DNA of 64,000 nucleotides. Origin: UBA940 sp964464465 (GTDB taxonomy: Bacteria > Bacteroidota > Bacteroidia > Bacteroidales > Rikenellaceae). The stretch covers positions 5,344 to 69,343 of the forward strand of contig CAYXGF010000004.1 in assembly GCA_964464465.1 (NCBI GenBank), read 5' to 3'. A program made the translations under genes and the position numbers. Shown one piece after another: positions 32,442 to 45,135 of this stretch. The notes below the pieces were generated by a model. That model was not told the DNA's origin. It did no database searches and was given only the letters and a program-made list of their open reading frames with translations. Positions within the stretch are counted from its first letter, which is position 1. Every line of letters starts with the position of its first letter.

Positions 32442-32999
32442 ATGGAAAGCAAACAGATTCTCAGCTCTGCGGAAGAAAAGATGCAGAAGGCAGTCGAATT
32501 CTTGAAGGATTCGCTCGCAAACATCCGTGCAGGCAAAGCGTCCACCAATATCCTCAACGGCGTACAGGTTGAATACTACGGTTCGCAGATGAGCATTTCG
32601 CAGGTGGCGAGCGTCACCGTTCCCGATGCGAGGACTGTGCTCATACAGCCCTGGGAGAAAAGCATGATAGGCCCTATCGAAAAGGCCATCATCAACGCCA
32701 ACATCGGTCTTACCCCGTCCAACAACGGCGAACATGTCCGCCTGACGATGCCGGTGCTCACCGAGGAGCGGCGCAAGCAGCTCGTAAAGCAGGTCAAGGA
32801 GGAGTCCGAGAAAGCACGCGTGAGCCTGCGTTCGATACGCCGCGACGCCGTGGAAGCGTTCAAGAAAGCTCAGAAGGACGGCATGCCCGAGGATGAGGCG
32901 AAAGACGGAGAAACGAGCTCGCAGAAACTGATAGACAAGTACTCGAAACTCGTGGACGAGGCAACAGCCGCCAAGGAGAAAGAGATAATGACCGTTTAA
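32442..32999 (+). CDS. frr: Ribosome recycling factor
   Basis: This 185-residue protein is of standard length. With EF-G, RRF splits the post-termination ribosome. The all-helical domain I segments (MQKAVEFLKDSLANIRAGKAS and the C-terminal KLIDKYSKLVDEAT) and the beta domain II (NGVQVEYYGSQMSISQVASVTVPDARTVLIQPW) are complete, as is LTEERRKQLVKQVKEESEKARVSLRSIRRDA. A T-rich terminator follows at once. Confidence 0.97.
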   Translation: MESKQILSSAEEKMQKAVEFLKDSLANIRAGKASTNILNGVQVEYYGSQMSISQVASVTVPDARTVLIQPWEKSMIGPIEKAIINANIGLTPSNNGEHVRLTMPVLTEERRKQLVKQVKEESEKARVSLRSIRRDAVEAFKKAQKDGMPEDEAKDGETSSQKLIDKYSKLVDEATAAKEKEIMTV

Positions 33000-33025
33000 C
33001 GAGGTCACCGTCAGTCATAAACATC

Positions 33026-33060
33026 ACAGGCCGCCTTTCCCGGGACGGCCTGTTTTTTTT
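33026..33060. terminator. frr terminator
   Basis: The stem ACAGGCCG / CGGCCTGT (33026-33033 with 33046-33053) is followed by eight Ts that run up to the stop codon of the convergent comF gene. Confidence 0.93.
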
Positions 33061-33770
33061 CAATCCTTGATTCCTATCCGGCGGCGGGAGACCGTGAGGG
33101 CAGCAATACTTATCCGGCAGTCGGCCGATGCGCGGCGTATCGCCTCCGCGCATGAGCACACCGTAGCGCCGGTAGTGAAAACATCGTCAACAATCAGGAC
33201 ATGACGGCCGGAGAGCCTCTCCGGATGCCGGACCACGAATATGCCCTCGACATTCTCCCATCTGCGCGCACCCGCTATCGTCGTCTGCGAATCGTTGTGC
33301 TTCACTCGCCGAAGAAGCGACGTGCAAAGCTCCGCCTCCATGGCCGAGGCCACACCCTGGGCAAGAAAACGCGACTGGTTGTAACCGCGGCTAAGAAGCC
33401 TCAGGGGATGCAGAGGCACCGGCACCACCATATCGACGCCATTGTACAGCGGCGATGAGGCAAGCAGGCGGCCCATCCACACGCCCAAATCCCTGGCCAC
33501 GCTCCAACGTCCGCCATATTTGAAACCGTGCACCGCATTGCGCATACCGCCGTCGTGCTCGAAAAACATCAATGCGCAGGCATTCTCCACATCGGCAAGT
33601 CCCCACAGCTTTTCAGCCAGAGGGTTGTCGGCCAGCATCTGATAACCTGTCAGCGGCATGTCCCACTGACATCCGATACACACGGCTCCCTCCCCGCTCT
33701 GTTTCGGTTTTCCGCACAGAGGACATATGTCCGGTACGAAAAGAGAGAATATATCGTTCAGAACTCCCAT
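33060..33770 (-). CDS. comF: ComF-family phosphoribosyltransferase-like protein
   Basis: This encodes 236 residues from ATG 33770; a GTG at 33779 overlapping the priA stop by one base is an alternative that adds three residues. The N-terminus has a four-cysteine zinc knuckle (CPLCGKPKQSGEGAVCIGC), and the C-terminal part is a type I phosphoribosyltransferase fold with the PRPP motif VLIVDDVFTTGATV. ComF proteins accompany DNA uptake and PriA-dependent processing in competent bacteria, although they occur widely in species not known to be competent. Placement directly after priA agrees with a DNA-related role. Confidence 0.9.
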   Translation of the reverse strand: MGVLNDIFSLFVPDICPLCGKPKQSGEGAVCIGCQWDMPLTGYQMLADNPLAEKLWGLADVENACALMFFEHDGGMRNAVHGFKYGGRWSVARDLGVWMGRLLASSPLYNGVDMVVPVPLHPLRLLSRGYNQSRFLAQGVASAMEAELCTSLLRRVKHNDSQTTIAGARRWENVEGIFVVRHPERLSGRHVLIVDDVFTTGATVCSCAEAIRRASADCRISIAALTVSRRRIGIKD

Positions 33771-33778
33771 ACAGTCCA

Positions 33779-36034
33779 CTACACCGGGTCTACATCCGCT
33801 ATGACGGTTATACCTTTATAGTCTCTGTTCGAGCGCACGGCCACGGCAGCCTCCGCTATACGCGCCCGGGAAAGCGCATGCGAGGTGCTGCGCGCGACCT
33901 TTATCATAATCACCGAGTTGTGTCTGCCGGCATGAAACTCCACCGCCGGAGCCTGGGGACCCAGCACGCTGTCGCCGAACACGGCCCTCAGACGCAGAGC
34001 CATATCCTGCGCGGCGCGGTCGAGAACCGGCAAATCGGCATGGCGCATTATCACACGAATCATTCTGCTGTACGGAGGATAACCGAACGCGGCCCTCTCG
34101 CGCAGCGCGTCCTGCGCAAAGGCATCATAATCTCCGGCCATCACCTGCTGCAAGACCGGATTCTGCGGCTGCGAAGTCTGTATAATCACCAGTCCGCGCT
34201 CCTCGCGTCTGCCGGCACGGCCCGAAATCTGCATAAGGGTCGCAAAAGCGCGTTCCGAAGCCCTGAAATCCGGGAAGTTAAGCAGATTGTCGGCATTCAG
34301 CACCCCCACGACCGCAAGCCGGTCGAAGTCGAATCCTTTGGTTACAATCTGTGTTCCGACAAGAATATCCGTTCGGCCGTTCTCGAAATCCTCCACCGTG
34401 CGCATATAAGCCGTCGCGGACGTAGCCGTGTCATGGTCCAGCCGCGCAGTACGGGCAAACGGCACCAGCTCCGCAAGCACCTCTTCGATTTTTTCCGTAC
34501 CGAAGCCGCACGTCTCGATGCTCCGGGCTCCGCACGACGGACACGCGGCAGGCCGGGCCATACGCCGGCCGCAATAGTGGCACCTGAGTCCGTCGCCGTG
34601 AAGCGTCATCGAGACGCCGCACGACGGACAACGGGCGCTCCATCCGCACTCCGCACACTCCACATACGGAGCCACGCCGCGCCTGTTCTGGAAAAGCAGC
34701 ACCTGACGGTGTCCCTCGACAGCACTCCTCACCGCATCCAGCAGACGCCGGTTGAAATGCAGCTTGCGTTCCGAGCGGCGAACGGCTGCGGAGGTGTCGG
34801 ACAGTTCTATCTCCGGCGACGGAGAGTTCCCGTACCGCTGGCCGAGGGATACGAGGGCGTAACGTCCGCTCAGAGCGTTGGCATAACTTTCAAGCGAAGG
34901 AGTGGCGCTGCTCAGAACGGTCTTGGCGCCGGCGATGCGTGCGAGCATCAGCGCGGCATCACGCGCATTGTACCGCGGCGCCGGCTCGGTCTGCTTGTAG
35001 GACGAATCATGCTCCTCGTCGACCACCACCAGCCGCAGTGAACGGAAAGGCAGAAACAGAGCCGAACGCACTCCGACCACTATCTGCGGAGTCGCGGCAT
35101 GCAGCATGTTCATATAGGTCTGGGCACGCGCCCTGTCGGTCAGCCGCGAATGGTAAATCGTCACCCTGTCGCCGAATATCTTACGCACGCGCCGGGCGAA
35201 CTGGGCCGTAACGGAAATTTCCGGAAGAAGAATCAGCACATCCCCGCCCTCTTGCAGCACCTGCGCCGCCTTGGAGAGAAAAACCTCGCTCTTTCCGCTG
35301 CTCATCACTCCGTGAAGCAGCACCGTATCCTTGTCAGTAAGCGCGCTCCCAATCCCTGCAAGCGCCGCGGACTGGGCATCGCTGAGCACGGGAGTATCGA
35401 ACGACACGGCCGGAACCGCATCGGGCACCGCTCTGTCCTCGAACAATGTCACGATACCCCTGTCTTCGAGCTTGCGGAGCACCGGTGCGGAGACGTCCAC
35501 GTCCCGGCGCGGCACCCTGCCCGAGAAAGGTTCATCCCCGAGAAGCGACAGAATATGTTCGGCAGCCCTGCGGCATCCGTGCGCGCGCTTCATCCCGTCC
35601 AGAATCTCATGGAGTCTTCCGAGCGTACCCAGTTCGGGATTCAGCGCCACATACCTCTCGGTGCGCGGCGCGAATATGTCGTCATCGAACTCCCCGATGG
35701 AAAACCCCTCGGCTTTCAGTCGCGACGGCAGCGCGGCGCGCATTACCTCTCCCGCGGAGCACATATAATATTCGGACATCCACCGCCACAGTTCGGTCTG
35801 GGAACGCGGGACGGCACAATCCGGATAAAGCACTTTTATGATACTCTTGACCGTACCCTTCTCCGGCGGCGGCACACCGAGCCGCCATACCACACCGGTG
35901 TAAATCTTCCTGGCCCCCAGCGGCACGGCCACGATGCTGCCTACTTTCAGGACAGGACCGAGCGTCCGGTCCACGGCGAACGTATAGGGCGATGACGCGA
36001 GCGGAAGCAGAACCTCGGCAAAAAAAGCAGTCAT
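33779..36034 (-). CDS. priA: Primosomal helicase PriA
   Basis: This encodes 751 residues from ATG 36034, chosen because AGGAGG lies nine bases before it; the ATG at 36043 would abut that site and overlap the previous gene. PriA reloads the replisome at stalled forks. The 3'-DNA-binding domain is N-terminal. The helicase core has Walker A GVMSSGKSEVF (Ser in place of the common Thr after Lys), VVVDEEHDSSYKQ and, in the C-terminal lobe, QISGRAGR. Eight zinc-binding cysteines sit in CAECGWSARCPSCG and CHYCGRRMARPAACPSCG. comF follows closely. Confidence 0.95.
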   Translation of the reverse strand: MTAFFAEVLLPLASSPYTFAVDRTLGPVLKVGSIVAVPLGARKIYTGVVWRLGVPPPEKGTVKSIIKVLYPDCAVPRSQTELWRWMSEYYMCSAGEVMRAALPSRLKAEGFSIGEFDDDIFAPRTERYVALNPELGTLGRLHEILDGMKRAHGCRRAAEHILSLLGDEPFSGRVPRRDVDVSAPVLRKLEDRGIVTLFEDRAVPDAVPAVSFDTPVLSDAQSAALAGIGSALTDKDTVLLHGVMSSGKSEVFLSKAAQVLQEGGDVLILLPEISVTAQFARRVRKIFGDRVTIYHSRLTDRARAQTYMNMLHAATPQIVVGVRSALFLPFRSLRLVVVDEEHDSSYKQTEPAPRYNARDAALMLARIAGAKTVLSSATPSLESYANALSGRYALVSLGQRYGNSPSPEIELSDTSAAVRRSERKLHFNRRLLDAVRSAVEGHRQVLLFQNRRGVAPYVECAECGWSARCPSCGVSMTLHGDGLRCHYCGRRMARPAACPSCGARSIETCGFGTEKIEEVLAELVPFARTARLDHDTATSATAYMRTVEDFENGRTDILVGTQIVTKGFDFDRLAVVGVLNADNLLNFPDFRASERAFATLMQISGRAGRREERGLVIIQTSQPQNPVLQQVMAGDYDAFAQDALRERAAFGYPPYSRMIRVIMRHADLPVLDRAAQDMALRLRAVFGDSVLGPQAPAVEFHAGRHNSVIMIKVARSTSHALSRARIAEAAVAVRSNRDYKGITVIADVDPV

Positions 36035-36035
36035 G

Positions 36036-36269
36036 TCACTCATCCTCCTGCCCGGAACGGTTTTTCAGAATCCGCCTCGCAACGGCCTCGTCACGACGGT
36101 TTATCACTATACCCAGCGACGAAGGCACGAACGGCATAACAGTGCCCACAATGTCGCCGCGCACGAAGCACTCCACTCCGCCGTCGCGCAACGCGCCGCA
36201 CAGAATATCGGCTTCGGCAGCCGAACCGTACACATCCAACACGATAAATTCGGAGTCACTCATAGGCAT
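36036..36269 (-). CDS. DUF2007-type small protein
   Basis: This encodes 77 residues (start 36269; 36263 is an equally possible ATG). The pattern of FIVLDVYGSAAEADILCGALRDGGVECFVRGD followed by LGIVINRRDEAVARRILKN matches the DUF2007/putative signal-transducing family: one small ferredoxin-like alpha/beta domain, function unknown. Its stop nearly touches the priA start and the priA ribosome-binding site lies inside its last codons, so it is translationally linked to priA. Confidence 0.8.
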   Translation of the reverse strand: MPMSDSEFIVLDVYGSAAEADILCGALRDGGVECFVRGDIVGTVMPFVPSSLGIVINRRDEAVARRILKNRSGQEDE

Positions 36270-36381
36270 AACTATTTACGCAGTGAAGATACGAATAAGC
36301 GGGCGCAATGCCAAATTTATTTGAACATTGCCCGCACATAAATTTAAAGTCCGCGTTATGGCTAAACCGAATTATTTTCTG

Positions 36382-36389
36382 TAAATTTG
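36382..36389 (+). promoter_or_regulatory. dnaE promoter -7 element
   Basis: TAAATTTG matches the consensus and lies 33 bases before the dnaE start; the -33 motif is weak. Confidence 0.5.
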
Positions 36390-36422
36390 TAGCAGAGTAT
36401 AACCCTTATTTAACACCACCCG

Positions 36423-40127
<3,705 letters not shown>

Positions 40128-40186
40128 TTGCTCTGGGAAACACACAGACAACAAGGACAATAACAATAAAACACAGAAAAAACATC

Positions 40187-40504
40187 ATGGTTAAAGAAAT
40201 CACAACACAGAATCTGGACGAAGTGCTGTCGGGAGCCGCTCCCGTTGTCATCGATTTCTGGGCGGAATGGTGCGGCCCGTGCCGTATGATATCGCCCGTA
40301 GTCGACGAGCTGGCGGAGAAGTACGAGGGCAAAATCACCGTCTGCAAATGCAATGTCGACGAGCAGGGCGACATAGCGATGAAATACATGATTCGCAGCA
40401 TCCCCACAATCATCTTCTTCAAGGGCGGCGAGGCAGTCGACAAACAGGTCGGCGCCGTAAGCAAGGGCGAACTGGCCGCCAAATTCGAAAAACTGCTGCA
40501 ATAG
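40187..40504 (+). CDS. trxA: Thioredoxin
   Basis: This encodes 105 residues from ATG 40187. It is a single thioredoxin domain with active site WAEWCGPCRM (C29, C32) and cis-Pro in IRSIPTIIFFKGG, without signal peptide, so a cytoplasmic disulfide reductant. The frame is open far upstream inside dnaE, but that is a shadow. It lies 59 bases after dnaE and just before a very strong terminator. Confidence 0.96.
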   Translation: MVKEITTQNLDEVLSGAAPVVIDFWAEWCGPCRMISPVVDELAEKYEGKITVCKCNVDEQGDIAMKYMIRSIPTIIFFKGGEAVDKQVGAVSKGELAAKFEKLLQ

Positions 40505-40539
40505 CTGCCGGCACCCCCAACCGGGGCCTGCTTTCCACC

Positions 40540-40590
40540 GGCTCCCGCATGCGACATCATCCGTCTTGTCGCATGCGGGAGCCTTTTTTA
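40540..40590 (+). terminator. Strong terminator after trxA
   Basis: A perfect 17-bp stem (GGCTCCCGCATGCGACA with 40567-40583), a 10-base loop and a T-run form one of the strongest terminators in the window. It insulates the operon downstream. Confidence 0.95.
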
Positions 40591-40629
40591 TCTGGGCCGC
40601 CGGACGAAAACAGTTTTTAATCCGCCGAT

Positions 40630-40660
40630 TTTGGATAATCGTATTATTTTAATATTTTTG
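40630..40660 (+). promoter_or_regulatory. Promoter of the nuclease/TonB operon
   Basis: TTTG (40630-40633), a 19-base spacer and TATTTTTG (40653-40660) form a full Bacteroidetes promoter. It leaves a leader of about 90 AT-rich bases before the first gene of the operon. Confidence 0.75.
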
Positions 40661-40755
40661 AAACACGAAATAATAACCATTAAGCGTTTTTTTGTTATAA
40701 AAATCCGAAGCTCATACAAAAAACAAAATATACTTAATTAAAAATCAAAGATTCT

Positions 40756-43700
40756 ATGAAAACAAAACTATTTGGTTTCAAGGCATTTGCGATTATCGCA
40801 ACAGCTCTGTCAGTGATAGGGTTCACAAGTTGTGACAAGGAAGACAACACCGACAACACACTCCCTGCGCTGAACATCATCAGCCCTGCCACCGGCGAAG
40901 TCGACAACAACCTGTCGATGACGGCCGCAGCAGAGGGCGGACAGCTCACTTTCGCCGTACAGTCCAACCGTTCCTGGGAGGTGACCAGCAACGCCGACTG
41001 GGCGACAGTCTCCACAGCCAAGGGCAGCAACAACGGCACCGTGACGGTAACGGTTGCAGCCAACGAAGGCGGATTCCGCGTAGCCAACATCACGGTGAAA
41101 AGCTCGACGCAGACCCGCACTGTGGCAATACAGCAGAGCGGTAACGGCGGTGGCGGAGAAGAGGGCGACATGACGATTGCCGAATTCCGCGCCGCATATC
41201 ACGATGCGGCAGCCAACTCCTCCACGGCGGACGACAAGGAGAATCCCTACATCGAACTTCCCGAACAGGTGGTTCTCGTCGGCACGGTCGTTTCCGACAA
41301 CGCCGGCGGCAACGTACAGGACTTCCTCCTGATGATGCAGGACGGCACCGCAGAGAACAGCGGTATCTGCATCAGCACCTCCAAGAATCACGGATTCGTA
41401 GCAGGCGACAAGATTATCGTCACCTGCGAGGCCGGACGCAAAGTGAAGATATACAGCGGTCTGATGCAGCTCGAAGCCACTTCAATACAGAAGCTGGGCA
41501 GCGAGACTCCCAAGGCTGCCGAGATTTCGATTTCCGAAATCGGCAAATACGAGTCTCAGCTCGTCACCATATCCGGCGTGCAGACCAAATCAGACAGCTA
41601 CGAGAAATGGAACGGCGGCAAGGGTTCCGACTCCTACAACGGCGTGACATTCGAGAACGAGGAGGGTGAAACCGTCATCGCCTACGTGAAGGCCGGCAGC
41701 GCGCTGGCTGACCAGAAACCTCTGTCCGGAAACGGCAGCCTCACCGGTATCGCATCGTGCTACTACACAACCATGCAGATTCAGCCGCGCAACGCATCCG
41801 ACGTTGCGGCACTCACCGGCGAGCGCTTCACCAAGGAGGTTCCCACCGACGGCAAGAACATCATTCTCAAAGAGGACTGCGGCTCTGCCGAAGTTTCGGC
41901 CAACACCGACATCGCCAAATTCACGGCATGGAGCAAAGAGGGTCTCGGAGCTGCCGCTGTGACATACTCCAACCCGCAGGGCAAGGTGTCCGTCCGCAAG
42001 ACCGGCACGGCAAGCGGCTATGAAGGAGTATCGGGCGGCAACAACGTATTCTTCGGCACCGAAGACCCCGTATTCGTAATATCCGGCATCAATCTGGGCG
42101 GCGCCAAGAATCTCAAACTGGGCATGGGATGCAACCAGACCGACGAAAACCTGAAAATATCGTACAGCACCGACGGCGAGTCGACATGGCAGGCAGTAGC
42201 ATTCACCAAGAAATCGACCGCGTGGGACTACCTCCTCGCATCCGTGGTTCTTACCGACGCAGCTGCCGAAATGAGCATCAAGTTCGAGGCGGTGGCCGGT
42301 GCACAGGTACGTATCGACGACATCACGCTCTCAACGGACGACGAAGTAAAAATCGTTGAAATCGTAAAACCGAAAGTAACGACAGCCGCCCCCGAAGCAG
42401 ACTACACCTCGATCAAGTGCAGCGGCAGCTTCACCGTAGACAACGCCGCAGCCGACGTGACCGAGGTAGGTTTCTATCTCGACGGAACCAAGACGGCCCT
42501 CGACGCCACCTCAGCCGAGTTCACCTACACGTGGACCGGTCTCGAAGAGGCATCGAGCCACACCGTACAGGCATACGTAGTCTGCGACGGAACCATCTAC
42601 AAAGGCGAGGAGCTCTCCGTAGCAACCCTCTCCCAGGAACCGGCCAAGGTACTCACCGTATCCGAGCTGGTAGCCATGTGGGATGCTGCCGAAGCCGGTT
42701 CCGCAGTAGGTATCAACAAACAGGTGAGCGGCGTGGTCACCTTCCGTGCCGACGACAGCAACCAGAACTTCGCATACTCGGTGATTATTCTTTCCGACAA
42801 CAACGGTGAGAAAAACTCCGCAATCATGTTCTACGGCACTGCCGAAGACGCTCTCATCAAGAACAGCGGATTCAAGCAGGGCGACAGGGTAATCATCAGC
42901 CTCGACAACGCCACGTTCGGCTCCAACAACGGCCTGCGTCAGATTCAGGGCGTGAAGAGCGCCGACCTCGTGAAGGTTGAAAGCTCGGACAATGCAATCA
43001 ATGTCAAGACCGTCACCATCGCCGATGTCATGACAAACGCATACCAGGGCGTAAGCATCGCAATCGATGGCGTCGAGCCAGAGACTGCCGGCACCGTAAG
43101 CTCGAACCCGAAATTCACCGACGGCACAGCCAGCATCGCCACATACACCCGCGGAGCATGGGCATACGCCGCCAAGAGCTACTCGAAGGTCAAGGGCACG
43201 CTCAAAGGCGTGGGCAACATCTACAAGGAGACGATTCAGGTCACTCCGCTCAGTTTCTCGGACATCGCCGACTACATGCTTCCCGAACTCAAAGTAGAGA
43301 ACGTCGTGCTCGACGCCGAGGCTTCCAGCACCGCGACGCTGAAAGTAACGACAGAAGAGGGCGTGGCATGGACCGCCGCCACAACCGGCTCGGGCTTCAC
43401 GCTGAGCGCCACTTCGGGAACAGGCTCGGCTGAAATCACCGTTACCGCAGCAGCGGCAGGCGGCACCGAAGCCAAAGACCTCGGAACGGTAGTCGTGACA
43501 CTGACCGCAACGCCCTCCGTAACAGCAACGGCGACTGTAAAACAGAAAGCGCAGAGCGCTGCCGGAGGTTCTGTCGTAGTGTGGGAGGACAAATTCACAG
43601 GTCTAAAATCGGGCTCAACAGCATTGGCTGGGCTGAACGGTTCGTCCGCTGATTTCACCGACAGTTACAGTGCCCTTTCGTTCATCTATCCTGGCGACGA

Positions 43701-44040
43701 CTGCATAAAAATAGGAAAGGCTTCGGCCGGCGGCTCAATCACGACTCCGGCCCTGAGCAAGATTCCGGAAGGACAGACAAGGACACTCACTATAACGTTC
43801 TATGCTGACGGATGGAATAAAAAGGAGTGCGTACTTACCGTTACTGCCAACAATGCAGGTGAAGCATCAGCAGCTCAGACAATTAAATCAGAAACAACCG
43901 CAGCAGGCAACTCTCCTGTACTTTCGAAGAATAACCAATACACATTCATCGTAACGGGCGCTACTTCGGCAACAACCATTACATTCGCAACCGGTAATAC
44001 GGCTGCAATGTTCGGAGATTTAGTCATAGAAGCAGAATAA
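40756..44040 (+). CDS. Large BACON/DUF5689 surface lipoprotein
   Basis: This encodes 1094 residues, lipid-anchored at Cys26 (FTSC). Reading the chain gives: BACON-like domain (about 38-125, WEVTSNADWATVS); a DUF5689-type, probably OB-like domain (about 137-355, VVLVGTVVSDNAGGNVQDFLLMMQDG); a jelly-roll or choice-of-anchor-like module (about 360-530); a fibronectin-III-like module (about 545-630); a second DUF5689-like region (about 635-845, GVVTFRADDSNQNFAYSVIIL); a second BACON-like domain (about 850-935); and a C-terminal jelly-roll. No catalytic motif is seen. It opens an operon with two nucleases, a TonB receptor and another DUF5689 lipoprotein, so a surface polymer-binding role is inferred. 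Domain limits are estimates. Confidence 0.82.
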   Translation: MKTKLFGFKAFAIIATALSVIGFTSCDKEDNTDNTLPALNIISPATGEVDNNLSMTAAAEGGQLTFAVQSNRSWEVTSNADWATVSTAKGSNNGTVTVTVAANEGGFRVANITVKSSTQTRTVAIQQSGNGGGGEEGDMTIAEFRAAYHDAAANSSTADDKENPYIELPEQVVLVGTVVSDNAGGNVQDFLLMMQDGTAENSGICISTSKNHGFVAGDKIIVTCEAGRKVKIYSGLMQLEATSIQKLGSETPKAAEISISEIGKYESQLVTISGVQTKSDSYEKWNGGKGSDSYNGVTFENEEGETVIAYVKAGSALADQKPLSGNGSLTGIASCYYTTMQIQPRNASDVAALTGERFTKEVPTDGKNIILKEDCGSAEVSANTDIAKFTAWSKEGLGAAAVTYSNPQGKVSVRKTGTASGYEGVSGGNNVFFGTEDPVFVISGINLGGAKNLKLGMGCNQTDENLKISYSTDGESTWQAVAFTKKSTAWDYLLASVVLTDAAAEMSIKFEAVAGAQVRIDDITLSTDDEVKIVEIVKPKVTTAAPEADYTSIKCSGSFTVDNAAADVTEVGFYLDGTKTALDATSAEFTYTWTGLEEASSHTVQAYVVCDGTIYKGEELSVATLSQEPAKVLTVSELVAMWDAAEAGSAVGINKQVSGVVTFRADDSNQNFAYSVIILSDNNGEKNSAIMFYGTAEDALIKNSGFKQGDRVIISLDNATFGSNNGLRQIQGVKSADLVKVESSDNAINVKTVTIADVMTNAYQGVSIAIDGVEPETAGTVSSNPKFTDGTASIATYTRGAWAYAAKSYSKVKGTLKGVGNIYKETIQVTPLSFSDIADYMLPELKVENVVLDAEASSTATLKVTTEEGVAWTAATTGSGFTLSATSGTGSAEITVTAAAAGGTEAKDLGTVVVTLTATPSVTATATVKQKAQSAAGGSVVVWEDKFTGLKSGSTALAGLNGSSADFTDSYSALSFIYPGDDCIKIGKASAGGSITTPALSKIPEGQTRTLTITFYADGWNKKECVLTVTANNAGEASAAQTIKSETTAAGNSPVLSKNNQYTFIVTGATSATTITFATGNTAAMFGDLVIEAE

Positions 44041-44078
44041 TACTCGGCAGAATACACAGTATAACCTAAAAGACGCTT

Positions 44079-44112
44079 TGGCAGGGATACCCCTCACGGG
44101 GTACCTCTGCCA
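44079..44112 (+). other. Stem-loop between the BACON lipoprotein and nuclease genes
   Basis: TGGCAG (44079-44084) pairs with CTGCCA (44107-44112), with an inner TACCCC/GGGGTA stem. No T-run follows. It may be an mRNA-stability or processing element that sets different levels for the first gene and the rest. Confidence 0.55.
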
Positions 44113-44146
44113 TAAGTGTCAAAAACAGAGACCAATCTCTTATCCG

Positions 44147-45088
44147 ATGAAAGTCTTGCACAGGTTAACGCACTTTGCGGCTCTGGCCGCGACAGCTGCC
44201 ATCATGTGGCAGTGCGCCACTCCGCAGCAGGTCTCTCCGCAGCCACCTGCCGGACAGGACCAGAACGGAGAGTTCACCCCTTTCTTCGGAGACACGGTCG
44301 CACTGACACGGCACGTCTGGACGGAGATTCCGGCCTCGCCCGTGCGATTGCCCGAAGGATACCGGATGCTGACGCACTTCACCGAGGTGAACGGACGGCG
44401 CGTGCGCAACTACACGGCGCTTTACGACCTGAACTACAAGGTATCGCATTGGGTTGCCTATCCGCTGCACAACATGTACAGGGGCAGTGCCGGCAGACAG
44501 GACATATGGGTCTACGACCCCAGTCTGCCGCAGAGCGACCAGATGGATATAGTCTCGGGAGGCTACTCGCGCATGTACGGCATCCGCGGATACGACCGCG
44601 GGCACCAGATACCGTCGGCCGACCGTGTGGCAACCGCGGAGATGAACCAGCAGACATTCTATCCGACAAACTGCACGCCTCAGAACAGCACCTTGAACCA
44701 GCATCTGTGGGCAAGTCTGGAAGCTCTGGTGAGGGCTCAGATTTGCAGCGACACGGTTTTCGTCGTGACAGGATGCGTGATGACCACTCCGGAGGACAAG
44801 ACCGTCGACTGGATATGGCGGAACGGACTCCCCGTCGGAGCCATACCCAAAGCATACTGGAAAGTGATGCTGCGCACAAAAAGCGGACGCACAGGAGCGC
44901 TGCCGACGGAAAGCACCGCGAAATGTATCGGTTTCTGGATGGAAAACACCGCACCGGACACAGGAAGCGTCAGCCGCGAGAACGTAAAATCGGTAACCGA
45001 GATAGAAGAACTTACCGGTTTTGAATTCTTTCCCGGCATGCCGCAGGAGGTGAAAAGCCGGTACAACCTCGATATGTGGGGTTTGTAG
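44147..45088 (+). CDS. Exported DNA/RNA non-specific endonuclease (DRGH family)
   Basis: This encodes 313 residues from ATG 44147 (MKVLHRLTHFAALAATAAIMWQC); the frame upstream spans an intergenic hairpin. A signal sequence is present and may end in a weak lipobox at Cys23. The beta-beta-alpha-metal nuclease core is complete: DRGHQIPSADR with catalytic His153, and NQQTFYPTNCTPQNSTLNQHLWASLE with Mg-ligand Asn184. NucA-type enzymes degrade single- and double-stranded DNA and RNA outside the cytoplasm. In this operon it would cut extracellular nucleic acid; the substrate is inferred from the family. Confidence 0.92.
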   Translation: MKVLHRLTHFAALAATAAIMWQCATPQQVSPQPPAGQDQNGEFTPFFGDTVALTRHVWTEIPASPVRLPEGYRMLTHFTEVNGRRVRNYTALYDLNYKVSHWVAYPLHNMYRGSAGRQDIWVYDPSLPQSDQMDIVSGGYSRMYGIRGYDRGHQIPSADRVATAEMNQQTFYPTNCTPQNSTLNQHLWASLEALVRAQICSDTVFVVTGCVMTTPEDKTVDWIWRNGLPVGAIPKAYWKVMLRTKSGRTGALPTESTAKCIGFWMENTAPDTGSVSRENVKSVTEIEELTGFEFFPGMPQEVKSRYNLDMWGL

Positions 45089-45135
45089 ACAAAGAACCAT
45101 ACCCGAAAAACTTTTGCTGAAAAACTGAAAACTTT

